DNA from: Isosphaeraceae bacterium EP7
Lineage (GTDB): Bacteria > Planctomycetota > Planctomycetia > Isosphaerales > Isosphaeraceae
Assembly: GCA_038400315.1 (NCBI GenBank)
Contig: CP151667.1
Coordinates: 4,413,174 to 4,477,173 of the forward strand
Length of the DNA: 64,000 nucleotides
Direction: 5' to 3'
Of this stretch, positions 17,973 to 28,431 are shown piece after piece. Made by a program: the position numbers and the translations under genes. How positions within the stretch are numbered: position 1 is the first letter of the stretch; every line of letters starts with the position of its first letter. The notes under the pieces are model-generated. The model worked only from the letters and a program-made list of their open reading frames with translations, did not search any database and had not been told where the DNA came from.

Positions 17973-18535
17973 GAACGGCCCCCGTCCCAGGCTGGTTGAA
18001 GTTCCGTCCAGCGGCGGGCCACTTCGTCGGCGACCTCCGCCGGGGTCCGCCCCGAGGTGACGACGACGAAGTCGGCCACCGATCGGTAATGCGTCTCTCT
18101 CGCCTCCAGCACGGTGTTGATCTCGTCGAGCACCGATCGACCGGGGGTGAGCGCCGGGCGCGAGGCCAGGCCCCGGGGATCGGCGACGAGTCGGCCGGCG
18201 ATGTCGTCGGGCGAGGCCGTCAGCCAGGCGACCAGGCCGTGGTTCCGCAGCGACGAGCGATTGGACTCGCGCAGGATCGCGCCGCCGCCGGTGGCCAGCA
18301 CCAGCCCTTCGATCCCCGTCAGCTCGGCGATCATCGCCTCCTCAAGGTCACGGAAGGCGGGCTCGCCCTGAGTTTCGAAGATCGAGGCGCTCGACCGGCC
18401 TGAGCGGCCCTCGAGCGCCTCGTCGGAGTCGATGAACGTCCGGCCCAGCCGCTCGGCGAGCAGTCGGCCGACGGTGGTCTTTCCCGTGCCTCGATAGCCG
18501 ACCAGGGACAGTCCGGGGACGCGCCGAGGGATCAT
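17969..18535 (-). CDS. aroK: Shikimate kinase
   Basis: Phosphorylates shikimate at the 3-hydroxyl in the aromatic amino acid pathway. The 188-residue product has the P-loop GYRGTGKTTVG near residues 13-23, FIDSDEALE for shikimate and Mg binding, FRDLEEAMI, the LATGGGAIL strand and RPAL in the lid region. The gene overlaps aroDE upstream and the prepilin peptidase downstream by ATGA four-base overlaps, so the three are translationally coupled. Confidence 0.95.
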   Translation of the reverse strand: MIPRRVPGLSLVGYRGTGKTTVGRLLAERLGRTFIDSDEALEGRSGRSSASIFETQGEPAFRDLEEAMIAELTGIEGLVLATGGGAILRESNRSSLRNHGLVAWLTASPDDIAGRLVADPRGLASRPALTPGRSVLDEINTVLEARETHYRSVADFVVVTSGRTPAEVADEVARRWTELQPAWDGGRS

Positions 18536-20028
18536 GACTGGAGCGGCCCCAGCTTGCGGCGGACGACGTCGCGCATCAGGTCCATCGGCGCCTCTTGGCC
18601 GGTGAACAGGTGGAACTGGAGCGCGGCCTGGCGGATGAACATGTCCACCCCGCTGATCGTCGTGCAGCCCCGCTCCTTGGCCAGCTTGAGGAACATCGTG
18701 TTCTCGGGATGGTAGATCGTGTCGAAGACGATGCTGCCCGAGCGGAAGCCGGCCGGGGGCATCGGGGTGTCGTCGACGTCGGGATGCATGCCCACGGGGG
18801 TGCAGTTAACCAGGATGTCGGCCAGAGTGCTGGCCCGCATCCCCCACGGGATCGTCCGGCAGCCGACCTCCTCGGCGAGCGCGATGGCACGTTCGTCGGT
18901 CCGGTTGGTCAGGGTCACGCCCGCCCCTCGCCGGTTCAGGCCGTAGGCGATGGCCCGAGCCACGCCGCCGGCGCCGAGGATGAGCGCCTGCCGGCCCACC
19001 AGCGAGCCCGCCTTGTCCTGGACGGCCTGGCCGTGGACCGCCTCTTCGAGCGAGTCCATCGCCGCCCGATAGTCGGTGTTGTGGCCCATCACGCGGCCGT
19101 CATCGTGCATCACCACCGTGTTGCACGAGCCGATCCGGCCGACGGCGCCGTCGACCTTGTTCAGGCAGGGGACGATCGCCTCCTTGTGGGGGATCGTCAC
19201 GCTCAGGCCCTTCAGGCGCAGCGAGGTCAGCTGCCCCAGCGTCTCCTTGACCCGGCCCGCGGGAACCTGGATCGGCACATAAACCTTGTTCAGGCCCAGC
19301 GCGCGGAACGCCGCGTTGTGCACCGCGGGGCTCAGGCTCTGGCGGACCGGGTCGCCGATGACGGCGTAGATCTCCGACTCCCGGTCGATCTTGTCGAACT
19401 GGTAGGTCCGCTGGAGTTCCTTCAGGGTCGGCAGGCCGGGGGCGAAGACGCGGTCGGGGTTGAAGCCGGCGTAGGTGAACGGGGCGCCGAACTTGGGGCC
19501 CAGGATACGGGTGAAGAACCCGACCTCGCCCATGCCGATGGCGATCGTCGGCAGGGCCGTCTCCGAGGCCAGTTCGAGCAGCCGGAGGCCGTCGACGATC
19601 GACGCCGCCAGGGTGGCGATCTTGACGATGTCGGCGTTGGCCTCGGCGCACCGGCCGTAGAGTTCCCCGAGGTCCTCGGGGGTCTTCCGCATGTTGTGGT
19701 AGCTGACGATCCGCTTGGTCTTGCCGAACCGGGGGATCTGGCCGGCGATGTCCGATTCGAGGTCGATGTAATCGACCCCCATGACGATCGCCTCGCGGAT
19801 CAGCTTCTGACGCTTCTCCTCGTCGCCGCGCCAGAGTCCGCCGTCGGCGGCGCGTCGGACCGTGACGATGACCGGGGTGTGCCGCTTGGCGAGCAACCGC
19901 TTGAGGTCGGCCTCGCGCCTCAGGCAGTCGAGGCGCAGCTCGACGAGTCCCGCTCCGGCGTTGGCCGCGGCCTCCCACTCTTCCAGGACCGAGGAGTGAC
20001 GCCCCCGGCCGATAATGGCGCAAATCAT
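18532..20028 (-). CDS. aroDE: Bifunctional 3-dehydroquinate dehydratase/shikimate dehydrogenase
   Basis: Fusion enzyme for two consecutive shikimate-pathway steps. Residues 1-220 are a type I dehydroquinase: ELRLDCLRREADL, SYHNMRKTPEDL with the catalytic His, and IVKIATLA with the Schiff-base Lys. Residues about 230-498 are AroE: SLSPAVHNAAFRALGL, SVTIPHKEAI with the catalytic Lys, and the NADP loop GAGGVARAIAYGL. The fusion occurs in plants, chlamydiae and planctomycetes. ATG at 20028 starts MICAIIGRGRH; an upstream in-frame extension exists to 20055. AroK follows immediately, forming a compact three-step module. Confidence 0.95.
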   Translation of the reverse strand: MICAIIGRGRHSSVLEEWEAAANAGAGLVELRLDCLRREADLKRLLAKRHTPVIVTVRRAADGGLWRGDEEKRQKLIREAIVMGVDYIDLESDIAGQIPRFGKTKRIVSYHNMRKTPEDLGELYGRCAEANADIVKIATLAASIVDGLRLLELASETALPTIAIGMGEVGFFTRILGPKFGAPFTYAGFNPDRVFAPGLPTLKELQRTYQFDKIDRESEIYAVIGDPVRQSLSPAVHNAAFRALGLNKVYVPIQVPAGRVKETLGQLTSLRLKGLSVTIPHKEAIVPCLNKVDGAVGRIGSCNTVVMHDDGRVMGHNTDYRAAMDSLEEAVHGQAVQDKAGSLVGRQALILGAGGVARAIAYGLNRRGAGVTLTNRTDERAIALAEEVGCRTIPWGMRASTLADILVNCTPVGMHPDVDDTPMPPAGFRSGSIVFDTIYHPENTMFLKLAKERGCTTISGVDMFIRQAALQFHLFTGQEAPMDLMRDVVRRKLGPLQS

Positions 20029-20281
20029 AATTCGGTCGCTCCGCCCTAGACCCAAGGGCCGGCCTCGCTCGACCGGGTACGGCCAGACGTGCCGACTCCG
20101 AGCCCAGGGGCATAGTCAGCTAATTGTAATTCGTCGCCGCGCCGCGATGAAAGCGCCCAGGCCTGAAACCGCGTGCGGCCGGGGCCGGTCTTGCGGATCG
20201 AGGGGCATCCGGGGGATAAAAGCGACATCCTTCCCGTACGCCGCCCGCATCAATCGCCCGGCCGCCCCAGGAGACGCCCCC

Positions 20282-21166
20282 TTGATACCGGTCCTGCGCG
20301 ACGCCGGCCTGTCGGCCCTCATTGACTCCGAGACGCTCCAGAGCGTCGCCAACGGCCTCCAATTCACGGAGGGGCCGCTCTGGAGGCCGGATGGCTCCCT
20401 GCTGTTCCAGGATCTCAAGGCCGAGCGCACCTACCGGGTCGCCCCGGACGGCGTCGTCTCGGTCTTGCGAGAGCAGACTGGCGCGGCCAACGGCCAGGCG
20501 TATGCGCCGGACGGACGCATCGTCTTCTGCGAGCAGAATGGCCGTCGGGTCTCGACGATGCTCCCCGACGGCACCGACGTCCGGACGCTCGCCGAGGAAT
20601 GGTCGGGGAAGCGTCTGAACAGCCCAAACGATGTCGTCTGCCACACCGACGGGTCCGTCTACTTCACCGATCCCCCCTACGGCGTGAAGCCCGAGGATCG
20701 GTCGATCCCGTTCCAGGGGGTCTACCGGATCGGCCCCGACGGCCAGCCGGTCCTGCTCGCCGACGACTTCGAGAAGCCCAACGGACTGGCGTTTTCGCCA
20801 GACGAGGCAACCCTCTACGTCTGCGACACCGGCCGCTACCACGTCCGCTCGTTCGCCCTGAAGCCGGACGGAACCCTGCGAGAGGGCTCGGGGGCAATCT
20901 TCTGCACCCTCGACCCCGGAGAGGCCGGCGGCCCCGACGGGATGAAGGTCGACCGCGCAGGCCGGGTTTACGTGGCCGTCGCCCTGGGAATCTGGGTCTA
21001 TGAGGCGGATGGCACGCTCATCGGCATCCTGGGGACGCCGAGCCGCCCGTCGAATCTGAACTGGTGCGGGCCCGACTTCCGGTCGCTGGCGATCACGATG
21101 GGCGACACGGTGCTGAAGGTCCGGCTGAAGGTCGAGGGAGTCCGACCCCCGTTCCTGCCCGCCTGA
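20282..21166 (+). CDS. SMP-30/gluconolactonase-type beta-propeller hydrolase
   Basis: Six-bladed propeller of the SMP-30/LRE family, usually a metal-dependent sugar lactonase. The 294-residue product shows EGPLWRPDGSLLFQD with the metal Glu, LNSPNDVVCHTDGSVYFTDPPYG with the Asn, and KPNGLAFSPDEATLYVCDTG with the Asn and Asp ligands. The substrate is unknown. Start: an AGGAG motif eight bases before a TTG at 20282 is the best supported; an ATG at 20147 in the same frame would add a basic extension of 45 residues. It is divergent from aroDE. Confidence 0.85.
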   Translation: MIPVLRDAGLSALIDSETLQSVANGLQFTEGPLWRPDGSLLFQDLKAERTYRVAPDGVVSVLREQTGAANGQAYAPDGRIVFCEQNGRRVSTMLPDGTDVRTLAEEWSGKRLNSPNDVVCHTDGSVYFTDPPYGVKPEDRSIPFQGVYRIGPDGQPVLLADDFEKPNGLAFSPDEATLYVCDTGRYHVRSFALKPDGTLREGSGAIFCTLDPGEAGGPDGMKVDRAGRVYVAVALGIWVYEADGTLIGILGTPSRPSNLNWCGPDFRSLAITMGDTVLKVRLKVEGVRPPFLPA

Positions 21167-21217
21167 AGGGGACGCGTCCCGGGTTCGGCTTGGCCGGCTC
21201 GGGACGCCCGCCCGGGT

Positions 21218-21760
21218 TCAGCGGCCGACGCCGTAAAACACGCCGCCGCCGAAGCCGATGCCGAAGTTCGGCCGGGCGTAGCTGTTGATGCTCCCCTGGA
21301 TCGCGTTATAACGCTGGGTTCCGGCGTTATAGGAGGCGATCTGGGCGGACCGCTGGGTCGCGGCGGGACCCTGGTCGAACTGGGCCGCCTTGAGCTTGGC
21401 CCCTTCGTTCTGGAACCGGTCGCCGGCGGGGTAGAACTCCGCGTTGCGGCCGACGCCGCCCGGATTGCGATAGCCGGGGGCCTGGTCGTCCTGCGTCCCC
21501 CCGTAGCTGTAGCGCTCGTTCAAGGGGTTATGGCGGATGACGCTGCGGTGCGCCGGCTCGTAATAGTCCGGATGCGCCGGGTCGGTCGGGATCCCGGGCT
21601 GGTGGAGCCGCTCCTGGTTGGGGCGATACGCGGTCCGACGCGTGGTGGTGGGGTCGGCGTGCCTGGCGGCCGGGTCGGTGGCCTTCGGCTCCTGGGCGCC
21701 CGCGTTGGTGCCAATCGCGGCAGCCGCGAGAACAAGGCAGCGGATCCTGGTCCGGAACAT
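21218..21760 (-). CDS. Small secreted hypothetical protein
   Basis: The 180-residue product begins with an export signal (MFRTRIRCLVLAAAAIG, cleavage likely after AGA). The mature part is rich in Pro, Tyr, Asn, Gln and Arg, of low complexity, with a C-terminal Gly-rich patch FGIGFGGGVFYGVG. No domain is recognised. It is convergent with the lactonase gene and follows the two-component operon. It could be an outer-surface or scaffold protein. Confidence 0.65.
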   Translation of the reverse strand: MFRTRIRCLVLAAAAIGTNAGAQEPKATDPAARHADPTTTRRTAYRPNQERLHQPGIPTDPAHPDYYEPAHRSVIRHNPLNERYSYGGTQDDQAPGYRNPGGVGRNAEFYPAGDRFQNEGAKLKAAQFDQGPAATQRSAQIASYNAGTQRYNAIQGSINSYARPNFGIGFGGGVFYGVGR

Positions 21761-21881
21761 GGTTCGAGTCTCGTCGGGCTGCGGTTCGGCAGTGCGTGAT
21801 CCGGCTCTATTCTAGATGACGACCGGGCCGGGTGGAAATCCTTCCGGCGAATCCGGGCGATTTCCCGGCCGCACCGCTCGT

Positions 21882-23255
<1,374 letters not shown>

Positions 23256-23283
23256 GGGGTCGTGCTCCGGGGCCGGGAAGGGG

Positions 23284-23964
23284 TCAGGCGGGCAGGCGGA
23301 CAGTGAACCGAGAGCCGAGGCCGGGCTCGCTGAAGACCTCGATCGTCCCGCCGTGCGCCTCGACGATCTTGCGGGTCGTGGGCAGGCCCAGGCCCGTCCC
23401 GCCGGGGCGCGTGGTGAAGAACGCCTGGAAGACCTTCGCCTGATGGTCGGGCAAGATCCCCTTGCCGGTGTCGGTCACATCCAGGACCTGGAAAGCCCCC
23501 TCGGAACGCGTGCTGAGGATCAACTCGCCCCCGTCGGGCATCGCGTTCAGCGCGTTGAGGATCAGGTTCAGCAACGCCTGCTTGAACAGGTCGACGTCCA
23601 GGGGTAGGGGGGGGAGCTCTTCGTAATGGGTCCGGATGACCACGCCGTTGACGGCCGCCTGCGGCTCGCAGAAGTCGCGCAGCTCCTCGACCACCCCTTT
23701 CAGGTCGCACGGGTCGTCGCGCAGAGCTTGCACACGGGCGAAGCGGAGGAAGTCCTCGAGGATGTCCTGGAGCCGGTCGGTCTGCTGGCGAATCCGGTCG
23801 ATCTTCTGGCGGATCCGGCGATCGCGCTGGGTCTCGGGGTTCTGGAAGTCCTCGGCCAGGAGGTCCAGATTCAGGCTCATCGTCGACAGCGGGTTGCGGA
23901 TCTCGTGGGCCAGGCCGCCGGCCAGTTCCGCGATCTCGGCATAGAGTGCGGACGGGTCGGACAT
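23284..23964 (-). CDS. Cytoplasmic sensor histidine kinase
   Basis: Partner kinase of the sigma-54 response regulator just downstream. The 226-residue product is minimal: no membrane segment or sensor domain. The H-box [12 protein letters not shown] begins near residue 17, followed by a dimerisation helix pair and an HATPase_c domain with N-box [10 protein letters not shown]1 DVTDTGKGI and G2 [19 protein letters not shown]. With no PAS or transmembrane domain, the signal probably comes from a partner protein or metabolite (inference). Confidence 0.93.
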   Translation of the reverse strand: MSDPSALYAEIAELAGGLAHEIRNPLSTMSLNLDLLAEDFQNPETQRDRRIRQKIDRIRQQTDRLQDILEDFLRFARVQALRDDPCDLKGVVEELRDFCEPQAAVNGVVIRTHYEELPPLPLDVDLFKQALLNLILNALNAMPDGGELILSTRSEGAFQVLDVTDTGKGILPDHQAKVFQAFFTTRPGGTGLGLPTTRKIVEAHGGTIEVFSEPGLGSRFTVRLPA

Positions 23965-24115
23965 CGGTCGAGACCTCGCTGAATCGGCCCGCGATCGGTG
24001 GCAACCGGGCGAATGGAGAGGGGGCGCCGTCGACCGGCGCCCCCGTGCATTCCTTTAGTCATCGATCTCGGCCTCCGAGCCCGAGTTTCAGCCTCGGAGG
24101 TCCGCGGAAGGCAAC

Positions 24116-26380
24116 TCAGTCGCGCCGGGGCGGCCCGCCGCGGTCGCCGGGGGGGCGACGAGGGGGGCCACCGCGATCGCCGCCGGGAGGAGGCCCGCCG
24201 GGGCCGCCGCCCATGCCGCTACCGGGGGGCCGGACGGCACCGCCGAGCGGGTCTTCGATCCCACGCTCGGCCAGGGCGGCCTTGCGCGAGAGCTTGACGC
24301 GGTCCTGATCGTCCACGGCGATGACCTTCACGAGCATCGTGTCGCCCACGCGGCAGATGTCGGTCACGGAGCCGACGTAGCCGTTGGACAGCTCGCTGAT
24401 GTGGACCATGCCGTCCTTGCCGGGCAGGATCTCGACGAACGCGCCGAAGTCCTTGATCGAAGAGACTCGGCCTTCGTAGATGCCGCCGACCTTGGCCCCT
24501 TCGGTCATCGCCTGGATCTTGTCGCGGGCGGCCTCGGCCCCTTCGGCCGTGGGGCTCGAGAGGGTGACGATGCCGCTGTCCTCGATGTCGATCTTGGCGC
24601 CGGTCTCGTCCTGCAGGCGACGGATCGTCTTGCCGCCCGGCCCGATGACCAGGCCGATCTTGTCGGGGTTGATCTGGATCTGGATCAGCCTGGGGGCGTT
24701 CACCGAGATCGAGTCGCGGGGCTTCTTGATCGAGCGGAGCATGGTCCGCATGATCTCGAGGCGGGCCTCGCGGGCCTGCTCCAGCGTGCCGCGGACGATC
24801 GGCTCGGTGATCCCGAGGTTCTTCAGGTCGAGCTGGATGCCGGTGACGCCGTTCTGGGTGCCGGCGACCTTGAAGTCCATGTCGCCGAAGTGGTCCTCGT
24901 CACCGATGATGTCGGTGAGCAGGACGAACTTGCCGGTGGCGTCATCCTGGACCAGGCCGATGGAAATTCCACCGACCGGGTCGTGGATCGGCACGCCGGC
25001 GTCCATCAGGCTGAGGGTGGCACCGCAGACGCTGGCCATCGAGCTGGAGCCGTTGGACTCCAGGATGTCGCTGATCAGGCGGATCGTGTACGGGAACTTC
25101 GACGCGGGCGGCAGGATCGGCGCCACGCAGCGCTCGGCCAGCATGCCGTGGCCGATCTCGCGACGACCGGGCCCGCGGATGGGCCGGACCTCGCCGACGG
25201 CGAACGACGGCATGTTGTAGTCGAGGTAGAACTTCTTGGTGTACTCCTCGGCGATGCCGTCGACCCGCTGCTCGTCGCCGGTGGTGCCCAGCACGGTGGT
25301 CACCAGCGCCTGGGTCTCGCCGCGCTGGAAGATGGCCGAGCCGTGGGCGCGGGGGAGGATGCCGACCTCGGACGTGATCATCCGCAGGTCGCGGGGGCCG
25401 CGGCCGTCGGGCCGGATGCCGTCGAGGATCATCTCGCGGACGATCCGCTCCTCGATGCCGTGGAAGGCCGACTTGACCCGCGCGGGGGTCATCTCGGGCT
25501 TGGGGTTCTCGACCGAGATGAACTCGGCGAGGGCGACCTTGAGCAGGTCCTTCACGGCCGCGTTGCGGTCCTGCTTGCCGTGGATGGCCTTGGCGGCCTT
25601 GAGGTCGTGCGCGAACCGGCCATACAGGTCGGCCTTCAGCGGGTCCTGGACCGGCTTGGGCTTCACGTAGGCGGGCAGGCCCAGGGCGGCGAGCAGGTCG
25701 GTCTGCAGGCCGATCATCTCCTGGTTGAGGCGATGGCACTCCATGATCGCGTCGAGCATCTCGGCTTCGGGAATCTCGTGGCCGAAGCCTTCGATCATCA
25801 CGATGGTCGAGTCGGTGCTGGCGACGATCAGGTCGAGGTCGCTGTCCTTCATCTCGGTGGCGGTCGGCAAGACGATGTACTTGCCCTCGACCCGGCCCAG
25901 GCGGATGGCGCCGATGGGGCCCATGAAGGGGACCTTGGCCAGCAGCAGGGTGGCGCTGGCACCGTTGATCGAGAGGACGTCGGCGTCATTCTCGCGGTCG
26001 GCCGAGATCGGGCCGCACTGGATCTGGACCTCTTCGCGGTAGCCCTCGGGGAAGAGGGGCCGGATCGGCCGGTCGATGAGCCTCGAGGTGAGGACTTCCT
26101 TGGTGGTGGGCCGCCCCTCACGCTTGATGAAGCCGCCGGGGAACTTGCCCGCCGAGTACACTTTCTCTCGGTAGTCGACGGTGAGCGGGAAGAAGTCGAG
26201 GCCTTCACGGCCGGGGCCGGACACGGTGGCCACCAGGCTCATCGTGTCGCCCAGTCGGACGACGACGGCGCCGCTGGCTTGCTTGGCGAATCGTCCGGTC
26301 TCGATCGAGACGGTCTTACCGCCGATCGTCCGTTCGACGGTGACGGGCTTGCGGCCCGGATACGAGGAGGCGCTACTCAT
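24116..26380 (-). CDS. pnp: Polyribonucleotide nucleotidyltransferase
   Basis: Phosphorolytic 3'-5' exoribonuclease and polymerase of RNA decay. The 754-residue product has two RNase PH domains (about 10-150 and 320-460, with [17 protein letters not shown] in the second), the metal-site strand [16 protein letters not shown], a KH domain with [16 protein letters not shown] near 570, and an S1 domain ([20 protein letters not shown]) near 630-700. After S1 comes a roughly 45-residue tail made of Gly, Pro and Arg with GGP, GGD and RRD units, not a feature of E. coli PNPase. It lies downstream of rpsO, the usual order, with a hairpin between. Confidence 0.96.
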   Translation of the reverse strand: MSSASSYPGRKPVTVERTIGGKTVSIETGRFAKQASGAVVVRLGDTMSLVATVSGPGREGLDFFPLTVDYREKVYSAGKFPGGFIKREGRPTTKEVLTSRLIDRPIRPLFPEGYREEVQIQCGPISADRENDADVLSINGASATLLLAKVPFMGPIGAIRLGRVEGKYIVLPTATEMKDSDLDLIVASTDSTIVMIEGFGHEIPEAEMLDAIMECHRLNQEMIGLQTDLLAALGLPAYVKPKPVQDPLKADLYGRFAHDLKAAKAIHGKQDRNAAVKDLLKVALAEFISVENPKPEMTPARVKSAFHGIEERIVREMILDGIRPDGRGPRDLRMITSEVGILPRAHGSAIFQRGETQALVTTVLGTTGDEQRVDGIAEEYTKKFYLDYNMPSFAVGEVRPIRGPGRREIGHGMLAERCVAPILPPASKFPYTIRLISDILESNGSSSMASVCGATLSLMDAGVPIHDPVGGISIGLVQDDATGKFVLLTDIIGDEDHFGDMDFKVAGTQNGVTGIQLDLKNLGITEPIVRGTLEQAREARLEIMRTMLRSIKKPRDSISVNAPRLIQIQINPDKIGLVIGPGGKTIRRLQDETGAKIDIEDSGIVTLSSPTAEGAEAARDKIQAMTEGAKVGGIYEGRVSSIKDFGAFVEILPGKDGMVHISELSNGYVGSVTDICRVGDTMLVKVIAVDDQDRVKLSRKAALAERGIEDPLGGAVRPPGSGMGGGPGGPPPGGDRGGPPRRPPGDRGGPPRRD

Positions 26381-26748
26381 CTACAGTGTCCTCGGCCGTG
26401 GCGAGGTGGGGTCCGCGATGGGGCATCGGCCCGACGTCGGACCCCCCCAGCAACCGAGACTCTTCGCCCTAGCTCCAGGCGCGCGAACACGCGAGGCCTC
26501 GCCGAGAGAAACTCCGGCTCGACATCGCGACAGGTGTTGGCACGGGATGGATGCATCGGTGCGCTAGGGCTCAGGGTGCCGTCGCGGCAGACAGGGAGGA
26601 GGTGCATAAGAGACGGAGACTGGGCGATCCATGAAGGAAGGCCCGCACGAGGCGGGCCCATCGCACCAACCGAAATACAAAGAGAGCGGTGGCGGGCCGC
26701 CCACCCCGGATGAAGGGGATGAGAAGCGCCCCGACCCGTCTTCGACGA
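26381..26748. other. rpsO-pnp intergenic region
   Basis: Holds a hairpin (26640-26658) and probably the pnp promoter and leader. In E. coli this spacer has RNase III processing and autoregulation sites; the equivalent here cannot be seen by eye beyond the hairpin. Confidence 0.5.
26640..26658 (-). terminator. Hairpin terminator or attenuator after rpsO
   Basis: A 7-bp GC stem (GGCCCGC at 26640-26646, complement 26652-26658) with a 5-base loop, followed on the minus strand by the pyrimidine-rich CTTCCTTCATGG. It lies about 90 bp past the rpsO stop and could reduce read-through into pnp. Confidence 0.6.
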
Positions 26749-27018
26749 TTACTTGCGGATACCCAGCCGGCTGATCAGCTCAAGGTAGCTCTTACGGTTG
26801 TGCAGCCGCAGATATTTCAGCAGGCTCGACCGCTTGGAGACCATCATCAGCAGCCCACGGCGGCTGGCGTGATCCTTGCTATGCGCCTTGAAGTGACCCG
26901 TCAGGTCCACGATCCGCGCCGTCAGGAGCGCAATCTGGACCTCAGGCGAGCCGGTATCGGCTTCCGCCCGGCCAAAGTCGCCGATAATCGTCTGCTTCTT
27001 CTCCTTCGTGATCGCCAT
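26749..27018 (-). CDS. rpsO: Ribosomal protein uS15
   Basis: Small-subunit protein that binds 16S rRNA early in assembly. The 89-residue product is full length and has the hallmarks: [37 protein letters not shown] and [22 protein letters not shown] at 27018 gives MAITKEKKQ; the frame extends upstream to 27036 but without a family match. pnp follows on the same strand. Confidence 0.97.
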   Translation of the reverse strand: MAITKEKKQTIIGDFGRAEADTGSPEVQIALLTARIVDLTGHFKAHSKDHASRRGLLMMVSKRSSLLKYLRLHNRKSYLELISRLGIRK

Positions 27019-27305
27019 CGCACGCCCCACTGCCACCGGCCTGATTCGGAGCCGTCTTTGTGTCGGAACTCGTACGCTTGAAGACGCAGATCGTAGACGA
27101 TCGATGACTCGAATTCAATCCCTACTCGCCCCTTTCCCCGATCGTCGCCGCCCCGGCCTCCCCGGCTCGCCCCCCTTGTCCCCCGTCGAACGGCCGCGTC
27201 GAGCCCGCCGCCGCGATCGACGCAAGATTGGCGTTGGCAAGGGTTGCCGGGTCGGGCTATAGTCCCCGCGAGAGACCCCGGCGTGGTTCCCGTCAGGAGG
27301 ACGGA

Positions 27306-28349
27306 ATGCAGGCCTTGGCCCTCGTTGAAACGCCCGATCACGTCTGCTGCCGCTACCGGATCCGGCCCTTCCTGCCGGCCCTGGAACGGGCCCACTGCGA
27401 CGTCGACATCGCCGGCCTGGAGCGGCAGCCGTTCGCCCGCGCCGGCCAGCTGGCCCGTGCAGCCCGGCCCGATGTCGTCCTGCTCCAGCGCAAGCTCCTC
27501 AGCGGCTGGCAGTGGGCACTCCTCCGCCGTCAGGCCCGACGACTCGTCTTCGACTTCGACGACGCCGTCTTCCTCCGCGACTCCTACGACCCGCGCGGAC
27601 CTAACTGCCCGCGACGCGCCCGCAGGTTCGCCCGGATCGCCCGCGAGGCCGATCTCCTCATCGCCGGCAACGCCTTCCTGGCCGAGGCCGCCATCGAGGC
27701 CGGCGCGAGCCCGAGCCGCGTCCGGGTGATCCCCACCTGCGTCGAGCCCTCGGCCTATCCGGTCGCCTTCGATCGGCCGCGAACGGAAGGGCTGGACCTG
27801 ACCTGGATCGGCTCCTCCAGCACCTTGCGCGGGATCGAGTCGAAGGCCGACCTCTGGCGACGAGTCGGCCGGTCGGTCCCGTCCGCCAGGTTCCGGGTCA
27901 TCTGCGACCGATTCCCGAGGTTCGACCCGCTGCCGGTCGTCGACGTCGCATGGGCCGAACAGACCGAAGGGGCCGAACTGGCACGGGGCGACGTCGGGGT
28001 TGCCTGGGTGCCGGACGACCCCTGGAGCCGCGGCAAGTGCGGCCTCAAGGTGCTCCAGTATCAGGCGGCGGGTTTGGCCGTCATCGCCAACCCGGTGGGC
28101 GTCCAGGCCCGGATGGTCGAGCCAAGCCGGAACGGCTGGCTGGTCGAAGACGACGATTCGTGGGTGGCGGCGGTTCGCGAGGCGGCCGGATCGCCGGATC
28201 TCTGCGAGGCGATGGGCCGGGCGGGTCGCGCCTCCGTCGAGGCCTCCTACTCGGTCGAAGGCTGGTCGGGTGAGTTCGTCGGCGCGTTGACGGGCCGTCC
28301 CGCATCTGTCGCGGGCCGACCCCTGGCGGCGGCATCTCGAGCGTCATAA
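27306..28349 (+). CDS. Glycosyltransferase family 1/4-type (GT-B)
   Basis: The 347-residue product resembles GT-B glycosyltransferases of GT4. The N-terminal half is DHVCCRYRIRPFLPALE with VFDFDDAVFLRDS, the middle contains LLIAGNAFLAEAAIEAGA and VIPTCVEPSAYP, and the C-terminal half GKCGLKVLQYQAAGLAVIANPVG matches the glycosyltransferase E-x7-E region loosely. Donor and acceptor are unknown; LPS or another surface glycan is likely from the next gene. Start at 27306 follows an AGGAGG sequence 5 bases upstream. The frame continues about 80 bp before the tandem kinase gene. Confidence 0.85.
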   Translation: MQALALVETPDHVCCRYRIRPFLPALERAHCDVDIAGLERQPFARAGQLARAARPDVVLLQRKLLSGWQWALLRRQARRLVFDFDDAVFLRDSYDPRGPNCPRRARRFARIAREADLLIAGNAFLAEAAIEAGASPSRVRVIPTCVEPSAYPVAFDRPRTEGLDLTWIGSSSTLRGIESKADLWRRVGRSVPSARFRVICDRFPRFDPLPVVDVAWAEQTEGAELARGDVGVAWVPDDPWSRGKCGLKVLQYQAAGLAVIANPVGVQARMVEPSRNGWLVEDDDSWVAAVREAAGSPDLCEAMGRAGRASVEASYSVEGWSGEFVGALTGRPASVAGRPLAAASRAS

Positions 28350-28431
28350 AGGCTGAAGAATTGCGTCGTCGCGGGCGGCGACGGAAACGCGGGGCGGGGC
28401 GGCACAGGATGGCCGCCGTCGGCGGACAAGG

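Noticed and set aside
18595-20049. Plus-strand open frame (about 484 codons) opposite aroDE
   Set aside because: Antisense of a clear bifunctional enzyme gene.
24401-26713. Long plus-strand open frame (about 770 codons) opposite pnp
   Set aside because: It is the antisense of a certain pnp gene; composition is Asp/Gly/Leu/His-rich shadow text with no domain.
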